A stretch of 64,000 bases of DNA, taken from NCBI RefSeq assembly GCF_000186865.1, contig NW_008705579.1, positions 321,931 to 385,930 on the forward strand, in the 5' to 3' direction. Below the pieces are notes generated by a model. The model was not told where the DNA came from and did no database searches. It saw only the letters and a program-made list of their open reading frames with translations. Each line of letters begins with the position of its first letter. The stretch's first letter is position 1. Made by a program: the position numbers and the translations under genes. Origin of the DNA: Aureococcus anophagefferens. Its lineage: Eukaryota; Sar; Pelagophyceae; Pelagomonadales; Pelagomonadaceae. Shown here in pieces: positions 9,329-18,751 of this stretch.

Positions 9329-10513
9329 CTACGCCTGGGCCAGCGTGAACAGCTCGGTCTCGCCGGAGCTGACGTCGACGACGGGCGCGGCGCCCGCGGC
9401 GAAGAGGACGCTGGCCGCGCCGAGGTCGTCGTCGTCCGCGATGCCGCAGTCCTCGAGGAGGTCCGGGAGGTCGTGGGCGACGCAGAGCGCGTAGACCGCG
9501 GGGACGTCGACGCGCTGGCGGCGCCGCGGCGCGCAGCCGGCCTGCGCGGCGTTCGGGGACCAGAAGGAGACCGCGGCCTCGTCGCCGCCCGTGATGAGCG
9601 TGGACTCGTCGGCGCTCATGCAGCGCACGGCCGCGGGCGTCGCCCCGCCGCGGACGACGGCGCCCGTCGGCGCGTGGAGCGTCGCGAGCCAGCCGCCCGG
9701 CGGCGGCGCCGCGGCGCCGCGGCGCGCGCGCGCGGCCGCGTCGGCGTCGAGGCCGCCGGCGACGGTGACCCAGGTCGCCGTCGGGTCCACGTGGACGGCG
9801 CCGCACCAGCCGCGGGCCCCGGCGGGCAGGCTCGCCGCGTCCGCGTCGCGGACGGCGGCCGCGACGGTCGCGCCCGCGGGCAGGCGCCGCGCGACGCCCG
9901 GCGCGCGGCCGTCGACGAACGCGGCCGTGCCGTCCTCCGAGACGCTGCAGAGCACGCCGGCCTCGCGCGCGAGGCAGACGCCGAGCACCATGTCGCCGTG
10001 CGCGCGCGTCGACTGTGTGCATGTGCCCGCTTCCAAATCCCAAAGTCGCACGAAGCCGTCGCCGCCGCCGGCCCAGGCCGCACCGCCGTCCAGCGCGACG
10101 CCGTTGACCTCGGCCGTCGGCGGCGTCGCGCCGTTGCGGAAGGGCGCCGCGTCCGCCGCGAGGCGCCGCGCCGGCGGCCCGCCGCCGGCGACGTCGAGGG
10201 CGGCCGCGACGCCGAGGCCGCGGTCGCCGCCGAGGACGACGACGTCGCCGTTTACGGCCATGTCGTAGATCGCGCCGACGCCCGCGTCCCAGGTCGCGGC
10301 GACGGGCCGCCCCTCGGCCATCAAGTCCCAGGTCGTCACGACGCCCGCGCTCGAGCCGGCGCAGACGCTCCCGCGGTCGCCGCTGAGGCAGCAGGCGAAG
10401 TTCGAAGACTCCTCGAGGACCTGGGCCGCGTGGAGGAGCTTGGCATAGTCGATCTCGGCCGTGAGGCGCAGGTCGCCGGTCTGCCTCAGGCGCTTGAGCG
10501 GCGGCGGCGCCAT
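9329..10513 (-). CDS. WD40 protein, THOC6-like
   Basis: A protein of 394 residues with about six degenerate WD40 blades, e.g. GDGFVRLWDLEAGTCTQ and HGDMVLGVCLAREAGVLCSV. The order of features resembles THO complex subunit 6 (mRNA export): a blade with WDLMAEGRPVAATWDAG, then EVNGVALDGG, a blade after ARGWCGAVHVDPTATWVTVAGG, and a short C-terminus ELFTLAQA. WD40 propellers diverge fast, so another WD40 family remains possible. Its start lies 146 bp from the start of a second WD40 gene on the other strand, suggesting a shared promoter. Confidence 0.55.
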   Translation of the reverse strand: MAPPPLKRLRQTGDLRLTAEIDYAKLLHAAQVLEESSNFACCLSGDRGSVCAGSSAGVVTTWDLMAEGRPVAATWDAGVGAIYDMAVNGDVVVLGGDRGLGVAAALDVAGGGPPARRLAADAAPFRNGATPPTAEVNGVALDGGAAWAGGGDGFVRLWDLEAGTCTQSTRAHGDMVLGVCLAREAGVLCSVSEDGTAAFVDGRAPGVARRLPAGATVAAAVRDADAASLPAGARGWCGAVHVDPTATWVTVAGGLDADAAARARRGAAAPPPGGWLATLHAPTGAVVRGGATPAAVRCMSADESTLITGGDEAAVSFWSPNAAQAGCAPRRRQRVDVPAVYALCVAHDLPDLLEDCGIADDDDLGAASVLFAAGAAPVVDVSSGETELFTLAQA

Positions 10514-10659
10514 ACCGCGATCAACCAGGCTGCTGGTGAAGATCTATGTCGGCGAGGCCTTTTTGTGGCAAGAGCCTCGTGCTCCCATTCACGGTGTTGG
10601 CATGTGCGAAGCGATATAACGACGCTCTAGCTCTCACTATAGCCGGGGTTCGCATCACT

Positions 10660-11853
10660 ATGGCCGCCTGGGTAAAGAAGGTCCCAGCACCGAGAGAGGC
10701 CATCATCCATGCGATCAGCTTCGGTCCCGACAATCTCTTCGTCGTCGGTGATGATGAAGCTCTCACGGTCTACGCAGCAGCGGGCAACGGCGTCGTGCGG
10801 CGCTGGGACGACCTGTCCACGGTGCTGAGCGCCGCGCTGCTCCGGCTCGAGGACGGCGCGGTCGTCGCGGCCGGCGGCACGATGAGAGGCGAGATCCACT
10901 TGCGGTCGATCGCCGGCGACGCCGCCGGCCGCGCCGCGCTCGCGTCGGGCGGCGGCGGCGTGCGCGCCCTGGCCTCCGACGGGTCGCGGCTCGTCGCCGG
11001 CGACGAGGACGGCCGGGTCCGGATCTGGCGCGTCGACGCCGGCCTCGCACCGACGCTCGTCTTCAAGGTCGCCGCGGCGCCGCGGCCGCTCTCCGCGGCC
11101 GTCGAGGCCGTCGCGCTGCGCGGCCGGCGCCTCGCGTTGGCCTTGAGCGTCCTGGGCTCCCACGACGGCCCGCTCGTGTCGTGCTACGAGCTGCCCGAGG
11201 ACGAGAGCCCCTTCGAGATCGACCCCGAGGACAGCGACGGCGACGACGGCGACCTCGGCGACGCGCTCGCCATCGACTACGCCGGCGAGCCGGCGGACCC
11301 CTTCGCCCCCGTGCTCGTCGCGAAGCTCGACGCGCGCGCGGACCCGGCGTCGAAGTGCGCCGACGCCTACGCCGTGGACCTCGACGGCGACCTGCTCGTC
11401 GCCGGCGGCGCCGACGGGACGCTCTCGCTGTGGCGCTGGCGCGCCGGCGCGCCGGAGCTCCTCTGGCGGGCGCGCTGCGGCACGAGCGTCAACGCCGTGT
11501 CGACGCGCGCGCGGCGCCTGCTGGCCGTCGCCGTGCCTGCCGAGGGCGACAGCGCGATCCTCCAGCTCCGCGACGTCGGCCGCGGCGGCGCCGTCTCGGG
11601 GCCCGCGGCCCTCGCCGTGCCGCGCTGGGGCCCGACGACGACCGCGGGCGTCGCGGAGAACTGCGAGGGCTGCGGCACGTCCATCTCCTGGACGGGCGGC
11701 TGGCAGTCGGCGTGCCCCGTCTGCGGGCCGTCGGCCGTCGTCAACGCGTGCGCGCTGTCGCCCGACGGCGCCGCGGTCCTCGCGGGCGGCTACGACCGGG
11801 CCCTCACGCGCTGGGCGCCGCCGCCGCCGCCGACGGAGGCCGCGCCGCCCTAA
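10660..11853 (+). CDS. WD40 repeat protein with CxxC zinc-ribbon insert
   Basis: A protein of 397 residues starting MAAWVKKVPAPRE; an upstream in-frame ATG at 10546 would add 38 residues of no clear character. WD40-type blades are visible (RLVAGDEDGRVRIWRVD, LLVAGGADGTLSLWRWR, AVLAGGYDRALTRWAP). An acidic loop EIDPEDSDGDDGDLGD interrupts the propeller. Between the last blades sits CEGCGTS...CPVCG (C335, C338 and a second CxxC about 15 residues later), which looks like a zinc ribbon, uncommon within a propeller. Function unknown; it shares its upstream region with the THOC6-like gene. Confidence 0.65.
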   Translation: MAAWVKKVPAPREAIIHAISFGPDNLFVVGDDEALTVYAAAGNGVVRRWDDLSTVLSAALLRLEDGAVVAAGGTMRGEIHLRSIAGDAAGRAALASGGGGVRALASDGSRLVAGDEDGRVRIWRVDAGLAPTLVFKVAAAPRPLSAAVEAVALRGRRLALALSVLGSHDGPLVSCYELPEDESPFEIDPEDSDGDDGDLGDALAIDYAGEPADPFAPVLVAKLDARADPASKCADAYAVDLDGDLLVAGGADGTLSLWRWRAGAPELLWRARCGTSVNAVSTRARRLLAVAVPAEGDSAILQLRDVGRGGAVSGPAALAVPRWGPTTTAGVAENCEGCGTSISWTGGWQSACPVCGPSAVVNACALSPDGAAVLAGGYDRALTRWAPPPPPTEAAPP

Positions 11854-12004
11854 AGGTGCGTAGGCGGGCTTCCCTCGGCGTCGGCGAGGTCCGCGGGGAT
11901 GCCGCCCGGGCGCGCCATCGTTGCACTTGGTGTTGCCAGGAACTTCATGCGGTGCCGCCCCGGGCCCGGGCTGCCTCGAGTGGCTGTGCGAGTCGTCTTC
12001 TGCC

Positions 12005-13051
12005 ATGGCCTCCTTCGACCACGGCGGCATCCAGCAGGCGCTCAACGAGGCCATGGCCGGGTCGCCGGAGTACGAGACGGAGCCCGGCTTCGGCCCCGAG
12101 CAGAGCTGCCGGCGCTGGGTGCGGGGCCCCGGCTGCTGGGTGCGCGACGAGCCCGAGCTGCTGGAGCCGTGCAAGACCATCCTCGAGGGCGGCACGGAGG
12201 TCCAGTGCGTCGCCGACTCGAACGACGAGTACGACGGCGTCGAGCGCGTCAAGATCTTCAAGCCGTGCGACGGCTGGGTCGCGCGCGGCATGATCAGCCA
12301 CGTCCGGACGCAGCGGGCGCCGCGCCCGACGAGGAAGCCGCGCATCCTCTGCCTCCACGGGTCGCGGTCCTCGGCGAGGCTCTTCGAAAAGCAGCTGGCG
12401 CACGCGCGGGGGCTGCTGGACGCGGAGCTCTTCTTCGTCGACGGGCCGTTCCGGTCGAAGGCGGGCCCGCCGGACAGCCGCTGCAAGCCCTTCGTCGACG
12501 AGGCCGCCTGGAAGACGACGCCGAACTTCTCCTGGTGGGAGGGGGGCAAGCCCGAGGTGGCCATGGACTGCTTCCAGCACGTCTTCGACGCGTACCACCA
12601 CCACGAGTGCGACGCGCTCCTCGGCTTCTCCGGCGGCGCGGCCGTGGCCTGCCAGATGCCCAAGTGGATCGAGGGCGTCAAGTTCGTCGTGCTCGTCGGC
12701 GCCGTCGGCGAGAAGGCGATCCAGTTCCTGGACAAGAACTGCCCGACGTTCCACGCGCTGGACCCGTCCGCGACGTGGGGCGCGATGTCGCACCGCATCT
12801 CCTTCCACTGGAAGATCGCCACGCTCGGCAAGCACGCCGAGGGCGACAAGATCCCCGCGGACGCCAAGGTCTACAAGAAGCTCAACGCGTTCATGGCCGA
12901 GTTCGTCGGCGGCCACCTGCCCCACCACGAGGAGCTCTACGACCACCAGGCCGGCGACCGCAACGGCACGGTCGTCCAGCTCAACGCCGACGGCGGCTTC
13001 TCCGTCGGCGGCCGGGCGCCGTCGTCGGGCGCCGTGCTCCGCGCCGTCTAG
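12005..13051 (+). CDS. FSH1-family serine hydrolase
   Basis: A protein of 348 residues. The FSH1/OVCA2 (PF03959) pattern is clear: ILCLHGSRSSARLFEKQL (strand and oxyanion turn), LDAELFFVDGPFRSKAG, a WWEGG loop, then the nucleophile elbow GFSGGAAVA with S209, and a C-terminal histidine in GGHLPHHEEL. These are alpha/beta hydrolases acting on small esters. An extra N-terminal domain of about 110 residues (MASFDHGG to VRTQRAP) holds several cysteines and aromatic residues and is not part of the hydrolase fold; I do not recognise it. ATG 12005 has a good context (GCCATGG). The stop is 7 bp from the stop of the convergent neighbour. Confidence 0.8.
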   Translation: MASFDHGGIQQALNEAMAGSPEYETEPGFGPEQSCRRWVRGPGCWVRDEPELLEPCKTILEGGTEVQCVADSNDEYDGVERVKIFKPCDGWVARGMISHVRTQRAPRPTRKPRILCLHGSRSSARLFEKQLAHARGLLDAELFFVDGPFRSKAGPPDSRCKPFVDEAAWKTTPNFSWWEGGKPEVAMDCFQHVFDAYHHHECDALLGFSGGAAVACQMPKWIEGVKFVVLVGAVGEKAIQFLDKNCPTFHALDPSATWGAMSHRISFHWKIATLGKHAEGDKIPADAKVYKKLNAFMAEFVGGHLPHHEELYDHQAGDRNGTVVQLNADGGFSVGGRAPSSGAVLRAV

Positions 13052-13058
13052 GGGAGGA

Positions 13059-14336
13059 CTACACGAGGCCCGCGCGCGCCGCGTCGACGGCGCGGGGCGA
13101 CTCGTCGCCGTCGTTGTCGTTGGCCAGCACGGGCGCGTAGGGCCCGGACACGTCCGGCGGCGCGAAGTGGAGCGACGTGAGCATGAGGCCCGGGTCGCCG
13201 AGGACCGGCGGCGCGTTCGCCGCGCGGCGCGCGGCGACGACGCGGCCGAGGAAAAAGATCGCGAGGACGACGATGCCCAACGTGACGATGAGGATGAAGA
13301 CGCGCAGGCCCGCGCTGTCCTTTGGCGCCTCGACGGACGCGCCGGCCGCCGCGAGCCCGAGCCGCAGGAGCACGAACTGCGTGCCGATCTGGTCCGGATT
13401 CCGGTTGTCGTCGTTGACGAGCAGGAGCCGCCGCTGCGTCGCGTCGGCGCCGGCGGGCGCGAGGCACATGCCCTCGTAGTTGTCGACGGCGAGGTCGTCC
13501 CAGAGCGCGTTGCCGCCGGGGCCCCGCGCGCCGTCGCCGTCCCACTCGAAGACGAGGCGCTTCTCGAGGCTCGCGCCGCGCGCCTCGGCCTCGAAGAGCC
13601 GCACGAGGTTGCCGACGCCGGGCGTGTAGTCGCGCTCGAGCACGAGGAGCGACCGCTCCAGCGCCTCGAACTCGACGACGCCGAGGGCCTCGCCGGCTCG
13701 CGTCGCCGACGCGGCGTAGGTCAGCGCGACGGCGGGGAACGCCGGCGGGTCGCTCGGCGGCAGCCGCCAGGCCTCGACGGTGCGCGTCCCGTTGGCGTCG
13801 CCGCGGAGCGCGTACTCCGTCGTCGTGACGACGTAGGCCGACGCCGCGTCCGCGTCGCCGACGCAGGGCCCGGAGGCGACGGTGAGGCCCTCGTAGCCGG
13901 CGTTCTTCCGCGCCCTCCGGACGGCGTCCGGCGGCAGCGCGAAGGGCGACGCGAGGAGGGCGCCCGTCGCGGCGTCGTAGGCGCCGATGCCGAGGGACGC
14001 GTCGGCCTCGGTCTCGCTCGACACGTAGAGGTTTTTGGACGCGTCGTACGCGAGGCCCTCGCTGTCGACGCCGCCGCCGCCGAGCACGACCCGCGAGCGC
14101 GGCGTGACGGCGAAGGGATCCAAGGTCACGTCGGCGGCGACGAGCGCGCCGGCGTCGTCGGCGAAGGTCGCGCGCGTCGACGAGCCCGGCGCGAAGCGGC
14201 AGGCGCTGAGCTCCGCCAAAGTGTCGTTGCCGAAGGCGAAGCCCACGGGCAGAAGCTGCGACGCGAGGACCTCGACGCCGACGACGTCGAAGGCGCGCGC
14301 GGTCGCGCAGAGCGCCGCGACGATGCCTAGACGCAT
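13059..14336 (-). CDS. Esterase-like/phytase-like beta-propeller membrane protein
   Basis: A protein of 425 residues. Signal peptide MRLGIVAALCATARA; luminal or extracellular propeller; one transmembrane helix at about residues 346-364 (VFILIVTLGIVVLAIFFLG); short cytosolic tail. Motifs of the esterase-like activity of phytase family (PF13449): DSEGLAYDASKNLYVSSE, NAGYEGLTVASG, LLVLERDY, and NYEGMCLAPAG followed by LLLVNDDN. The family is secreted in bacteria and plants, with activity on phytate or esters poorly defined. The C-terminal anchor makes this a type I surface or vacuolar protein. Substrate unknown. Confidence 0.7.
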   Translation of the reverse strand: MRLGIVAALCATARAFDVVGVEVLASQLLPVGFAFGNDTLAELSACRFAPGSSTRATFADDAGALVAADVTLDPFAVTPRSRVVLGGGGVDSEGLAYDASKNLYVSSETEADASLGIGAYDAATGALLASPFALPPDAVRRARKNAGYEGLTVASGPCVGDADAASAYVVTTTEYALRGDANGTRTVEAWRLPPSDPPAFPAVALTYAASATRAGEALGVVEFEALERSLLVLERDYTPGVGNLVRLFEAEARGASLEKRLVFEWDGDGARGPGGNALWDDLAVDNYEGMCLAPAGADATQRRLLLVNDDNRNPDQIGTQFVLLRLGLAAAGASVEAPKDSAGLRVFILIVTLGIVVLAIFFLGRVVAARRAANAPPVLGDPGLMLTSLHFAPPDVSGPYAPVLANDNDGDESPRAVDAARAGLV

Positions 14337-15007
14337 GAGTTCGATGCCTGTTCCCAAACCATAGCCTGCTACGCTTGCGAGCCGGTGTTGATGATGTGAT
14401 TGCACTGCAATTTGCACTGCACTCAAGGGCAGGCCAAGACCGCAGCCAGCCGCCCAGGGCCGACCCAGCCAGCCAGCCAGGGACGTCCAGTCCACGAAAC
14501 GGCCCCTCGCTAACAACCTCTACAACGCGCGCCTACGGCGCGCCGCGCCGTCCTGGGGCGGCTGCGGCGACCGGCTGGCCGCCGGCCACGCGCGTCGGCG
14601 CTCGCGCTTCCGTCACCCCCGGCGGGCCACTCCGGGCGCCTAATTAGATTTTGACATGATTCCCGCGCGAAAATCGCAAGATTTGCACATGCAACGTCTA
14701 CATTGAAGAAATGGGTGGCTGCCAGCGACCGAGCCACCCAGCCAGCCAACATTTACCTTGCGGTCTGCCAAACCGGCCCTGGGTCGAGGATTGTTATCGT
14801 GGACTGCCCTTGCTGCACTGCAGATTTAATTCAACGCCTTGGGCTGGCCATCGCGTTCCTCGTCGTTTTGAAGCCCGACGACGCCAGCGAGGCGCGTCGG
14901 CCGAAGCTCGAGGTCCAGGAAGTGCATCGAGTGAAGGTCCAGCGCGTGCATCGAGTGAAGGTCCAGCGCGTGCATCGAGTGAAGCTCGAGCTCGAGGTCC
15001 AAAAAAC
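14337..15007. promoter_or_regulatory. 671-bp intergenic region with CCAG repeats
   Basis: The shared upstream region of the phytase-like gene (minus) and the oxidoreductase gene (plus). It holds runs of CCAG/CAGC tetranucleotides (14449-14483, 14732-14750), two direct copies of TTGCACTGCA near 14400, an AT-rich patch around 14641-14710, and a 24-bp tandem repeat before 15008. An open frame from ATG 14711 is in phase with the oxidoreductase, so part of it could be coding. Confidence 0.5.
14922..14985. repeat. 24-bp tandem repeat, about 2.7 copies
   Basis: The unit GTGCATCGAGTGAAGGTCCA plus GCGC repeats at 14922, 14946 and 14970 (last copy partial). It ends 22 bp before the preferred start codon of the AIFM2-like gene. 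If translation began at 14711 it would encode an eight-residue repeat (SSEGPARA). Confidence 0.8.
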
Positions 15008-16386
15008 ATGTCGGTGAAACCGGAGCGGCGCGTCGTCGTCGTCGGCGGCGGCTTCGCGGGCATCGGCATCGCGAAGAAGCTCGACGGGAGCTGCGAGGTG
15101 ACCGTCGTCGAGCAGTGCGCCGCCTACCACATCCCCATCCCCAGCGTGCGCGCGATCGTCGACGACGGCTGGGCCTGGAAGCAGTTCGTGCCCTACGACA
15201 AGGCGCTGAGGCGCGGCAAGGTCGTGCAGAACGAGGCCACGGGCATGTTGCTCAACGACGAGAAGCAGCCCCAGGTCCTCCTGGCGGACGGGTCGAGCCT
15301 GCCCTGCGAGGCCGTCGTCATGGCCATCGGCGCCAAGGTCGCGTTCCCGGCGAGGCGGTCGCCGGCGCCCGTGAGCGAGCGCGTCGCGACCTACAGGGCG
15401 TGCAAGGCGGCCATCGAAAAAGCCAAAAGCTGCGTGATCATCGGCGGCGGCGCCGTCGGCGTCGAGATCGCGGGCGAGATCGCGACGGCGACGGCGTGCG
15501 AGGTGACGCTCGTGCACAGCGGCCCGCGGCTCCTCGTCGGGTCCGCGGGCGGCTCGGACGCGAAGCGGGACAAGCTCAGCGCCGCCGCGGCCAAGTTTCT
15601 CACGGAGCTCGGCGTGACGTTAATTTTCGACGACAAGGTCGCGAAGAACAAGCTGCCCAAGGGGTTCCTCGACCTCGACGGGCCCATCCCGTTGAGCGGG
15701 ACCGTGGCGACGGCCAAGGGCGCCGAGGTCGCCGCGGAGCTGGGGTTCTGGTGCTGCGGCAACCGCTTCGCGGCGAGGGACAGGGCAGCACAAGAGAGCG
15801 AAATTCTCAACTTCAAAGGCTCCTATCTCGGCCGTTTTCCACTCGTTTCGGCTGACTTTTGGACGAGCGATCATCTCTCGGAACGGTCTCGAAGCGTGGA
15901 TGCTTTTTCCGGAACGCGCGCGCGCGGAACACTCACGTTGAAGCGACGTTGAATCACTCTTGTGCTGCCCAGGCGAGGGACGTCTTCGACATGCTCGAGT
16001 GCACGTCGTCGGGCAAGCTCAAAGTCGACGACCATCTGCGCGTCGAGAAGCAGACGCGCGTCTTCGCGGCGGGCGAGGTCGCAGACTTCCCGGGCTGCGG
16101 CGACCGCGAGTGGAGCACGCCGGCCATCGACGCGATGGTCGCGACGGTGGCGGCGAACGTGAAGGCGGTGCTCGCGGGCAAGGCGCCGAGGAAGAGGTAC
16201 AAGCGGCCCTTCTGCCCGACGGTGATCTCCGTCGGTCCCAAGAAGGGCGTCTCGCACCTGCCGACGGGCCACGTGTTCACGGGGACGTCCTTCCCGGGCA
16301 ACATCAAGAACCGCCTCGGCTTCTTCATGTTCAAGATCTGGCCCCAGATCGGCGGCCGCAAGTGCCCGAAGCAGAGCCCCCACTGA
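15008..16386 (+). CDS. FAD-dependent oxidoreductase, AIFM2/FSP1-like, split by an introner
   Basis: Exons 15008-15772 and 15973-16386 give 392 residues. N-terminal FAD-binding Rossmann motif VVVVGGGFAGIGIAKKL directly after the start; second dinucleotide motif CVIIGGGAVGVEIAGEIA at about 140-160; C-terminal FAD motif RVFAAGEVADF. The tail GPKKGVSHLPTG resembles AIFM2/FSP1 and NDH-2-like quinone reductases, which move electrons from NAD(P)H to quinones. No long transmembrane helix. The intron lies in phase 0 between FAARD and VFDMLE once the duplication is removed. ATG 15008 fits the family start; ATG 14711 would add a repeat-rich 99-residue leader that might be a targeting region. Confidence 0.8.
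15773..15972 (+). mobile_element. Introner element, type 1 (copy A), a 200-bp GC-AG intron
   Basis: An 8-bp duplication GCGAGGGA (15773-15780 and 15973-15980) flanks a 192-bp element (15781-15972) with near-perfect terminal inverted repeats: CAGGGCAGCACAAG at the left and CTTGTGCTGCCCAG at the right (13 of 14 pair). The 5' splice site GC is the start of the first duplication; the AG is the element's last two bases. Splicing restores FAARDVFD. It carries no coding capacity, so it is a nonautonomous DNA transposon acting as an intron. Two further type 1 copies lie at 41301-41497 and 45265-45464. Confidence 0.92.
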
Positions 16387-16482
16387 GCGCGCCCTGCTGC
16401 CGCGGGCGACCAGACCACGTGGCTCCTTGGGCGCTCGTTACGGGGCGATCGCGCGCCGCGCGCGGCTCTCTCCGCCGCGGCT

Positions 16483-17754
16483 TTAAAACGCGTCGACGAC
16501 GTACTTGTTGATGAGCTTGTTGAGGAGGTCGCCGGGCTTCTGGGCGTCGTCGTCGCCGTCGTCGTAGTCCGCGGGCCGGTCCTTGACGAGGCCGCCGAAC
16601 CAGGAGACGGCGTGGTAGCGGTCGCCCTTGAACGTGTCGCGGCCGTGGAGGATCCGGTAGTTGTCGACGAGGAGCACGTCGCCGGGCTGCATGGGGATCT
16701 TGGCGATGTTCTTCTCCGAGACGGCGTTGATGTGGTCCAGGTCGTCGGAGGAAATGGCGGACAGGTCGCCGTGGTAGACCTCCGTCATGCCGACCTCGGG
16801 CACCGTGCACGGGCGCCGGTCCCGGAGGTAGCGCGCGTGGTTGTGGATGTTGCAGAACCAGAGGAGCTCGCCCGTCTTCGGGTGGCGGTTCAGCGGGCTC
16901 GCGACCTGCTCGACGGCCTGGAGGCGCATGGGCTTGCCGTCGGCGCCGTAGATCATCTCGAGGTCCATGTCGAATTTCGGCGCGACGAGCGTGTCGACGG
17001 CGTTCTTCGCGCCCTCCATGAGCCCCTCCTTGAAGGGCCCCGCGGCCTCGAGGAAGTTGAGGTCGAGGTTCGACACGGAGATGCGGATCTTCTTGTCGTA
17101 GATGCGCTGCGCGACGTCCGCGTCCAGGTCGCGCGCGATCTTGGCCGCGTCGGCGATGAAGAACTCGCCGCCGGACACCGTCGCGGGCTTGAAGCACACG
17201 AAGGCGCCGTAGGTCGCCGTCTTCTTGTGCGTCGACTCCTGGTGGAGGCCGATGTAGTGCTGGGCGAGGCTCTCCTTGTTCACCTCCTCGTAGAGCGCGT
17301 CGGACTGCGACGCGAACGCGCGGAGGCCCGACGTGTGGATCGGGTCGAGGCACGGGTCGAGGCCCACGGCCTCGTAGAACTGGCGGAAGCCCGCCTCCGT
17401 CTTCATGAGGTCGAAGCCCCGGAACCAGACGCAGCCGTGCTTCTCGAGGTCGCCCAGGATGGCCGCGCTCCGCTCGCGGAAGTACTCGGGGCCCGCGCTC
17501 GACAGCCGCGCGACGTGCTCCGTCGGGCACTCGGGCAGGGGCGCCGCGCCGCGCCGCGCCGCGGCGACGTCGATGTTCTGGTCGTCCCAGAGCGTCGCCG
17601 GGCAGTCCGGGATGCGGCCCGTGAGGTCGCGCGCCGGCGCCGCCTCGACGGCGCGGGCCTCGACGGCGCGCAGGCTGACGGCGGAGGCCGCCGGCGACGT
17701 CGACACGAACGCGCACGCGGTGGACGCGATGGTCGAGTAGGCGATGAGCTTCAT
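16483..17754 (-). CDS. TauD/TfdA-like Fe(II)/2-oxoglutarate dioxygenase, probably plastid-targeted
   Basis: A protein of 423 residues. N-terminus MKLIAYSTIASTACAFVSTSP is a signal peptide with Ala-Phe at the predicted cleavage, the hallmark of plastid presequences in secondary-plastid algae. The iron triad is visible as H171-x-E173 (LHQES) and distal H370 (YRILHGRDTF). CVWFRGFD near residue 120 and PGDVLLVDN are typical of the fold. Related enzymes hydroxylate small acids or amino acids; the substrate here is unknown. HxE instead of HxD is less common in this family but is functional in some 2OG enzymes. Confidence 0.8.
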   Translation of the reverse strand: MKLIAYSTIASTACAFVSTSPAASAVSLRAVEARAVEAAPARDLTGRIPDCPATLWDDQNIDVAAARRGAAPLPECPTEHVARLSSAGPEYFRERSAAILGDLEKHGCVWFRGFDLMKTEAGFRQFYEAVGLDPCLDPIHTSGLRAFASQSDALYEEVNKESLAQHYIGLHQESTHKKTATYGAFVCFKPATVSGGEFFIADAAKIARDLDADVAQRIYDKKIRISVSNLDLNFLEAAGPFKEGLMEGAKNAVDTLVAPKFDMDLEMIYGADGKPMRLQAVEQVASPLNRHPKTGELLWFCNIHNHARYLRDRRPCTVPEVGMTEVYHGDLSAISSDDLDHINAVSEKNIAKIPMQPGDVLLVDNYRILHGRDTFKGDRYHAVSWFGGLVKDRPADYDDGDDDAQKPGDLLNKLINKYVVDAF

Positions 17755-17955
17755 GATGGCGTTCGCGGTGGTGCGCGCGGCGTGCGGCGTCGGATCGCGG
17801 CGGCCAAGTGCTACAGGCGACGCCGATCCGAGCTGCAATCAGCACAAGCTTCTTTGGCCACCTCGATCAACGCTAGGGCATCATACGCTAGGCCACTGAG
17901 CGAGATTCCGAAGAGGCAGCCCCGACTCGTCGACCGGACGAGAAATTGGAGCCAG

Positions 17956-18500
17956 ATGATGCGCCTCATCGCCGCCCTCAGCCTCGTCGCTTCGGCATCG
18001 GTGCGCGCCGGCGTCCCTCGTCCGATCGCTTCGCGTTGCAAAGGCAGTCGCTTCGCAGGCGCATGCCGATTTCATGATGATCGATGCGTCCTACCGCAAG
18101 CTCGACGACGGGCGCGCGGGCAGCGTCGGAAGAAGACGGCAACACGACATTAAGTTTCAACCGTAGGCGCATGTACTGCGCGCAATCGACGACCATCGGC
18201 ACGAATATCATGGGCAAGAACGTCACGGCCGGCGCCGATCCGTTCAAGCTCTCCGTCGTCGCCGACGGCGACGAGGCGACGGTGACCTTTTCAGGCGACG
18301 ACCTCACGGGCTATGAGTACATCTTCGAGACGGCGTCGGGCGCGTTCGAGGACGGCGGCTGCAAGGGCAAGCGCTCGACGCTCAACGGCGACAAGATCGC
18401 CGGCTACAAGAGCGGCAGCGAGGTCACGGTCGCCTACGGCAAGTGCGACGGCGAGCCGCCCTTCCCCTGCCAGATATACAGCCTGAGCGCGTCGGCCTAG
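17956..18500 (+). CDS. Small secreted protein, unknown
   Basis: Exons 17956-18002 and 18167-18500 give 126 residues: signal peptide MMRLIAALSLVASAS, then VRMYCAQSTTIGTNIMGKNV and a beta-rich domain with DGDEATVTFSG, ASGAFEDGGCKGKRST and PPFPCQIYSLSA. Cysteines C19, C81, C100 and C108 (approximate) could form disulphides. I recognise no family. The intron (18003-18166, GC-AG) starts GCGCG and has the GCGTCCC box of the short introns. A 56-bp version ending at 18058 would leave a stop codon downstream, so the longer splice is preferred. A 108-bp segment appears inserted at the old 3' splice site. Confidence 0.6.
18059..18166 (+). mobile_element. Candidate insertion at a 3' splice site
   Basis: AGGCGCATG occurs at 18057-18065 and again at 18165-18173, 108 bp apart, each time just after a usable AG. 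The first AG ends a standard 56-bp intron (18003-18058), the second ends the 164-bp intron that keeps the frame. This is what a TSD-making insertion into the intron-exon border would leave. No terminal inverted repeats are visible. Confidence 0.4.
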
Positions 18501-18751
18501 GCGCGGGTAACAGTAGTCGTAGGTCCGCCGTCGCCGTCGTCCGCGGCGCCGACTCGGAGCGAGCGCGGGGCGACGGAACGCGTGCGCGCGGCGACGGAGC
18601 GCGCGGCGTCGAGGAGGCGGCGACGAAAACAAACACCCGAGCGTCGTCCCCGCGCGCGCGGCGCCGGTGGCCGACATCCCTTGACGATCCCTCCCCGCCG
18701 GCCGGGGCATGTGCTGGGACGAACACAGAGATCCTAGCAACATGTAACCCG

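Noticed and set aside
10627..12867. Long open frame on the minus strand across the WD40 and FSH1 genes
   Set aside because: It is the shadow of two clear plus-strand genes; in GC-rich DNA stop codons are rare in all frames. Its translation is Arg/Gly/Pro repeats with no family features.
15781..15972. Peptide encoded within the introner continuing the oxidoreductase frame
   Set aside because: The frame through the element gives a non-homologous peptide and ends at a stop, while removing it restores the conserved protein; the same peptide would recur at the other copies.
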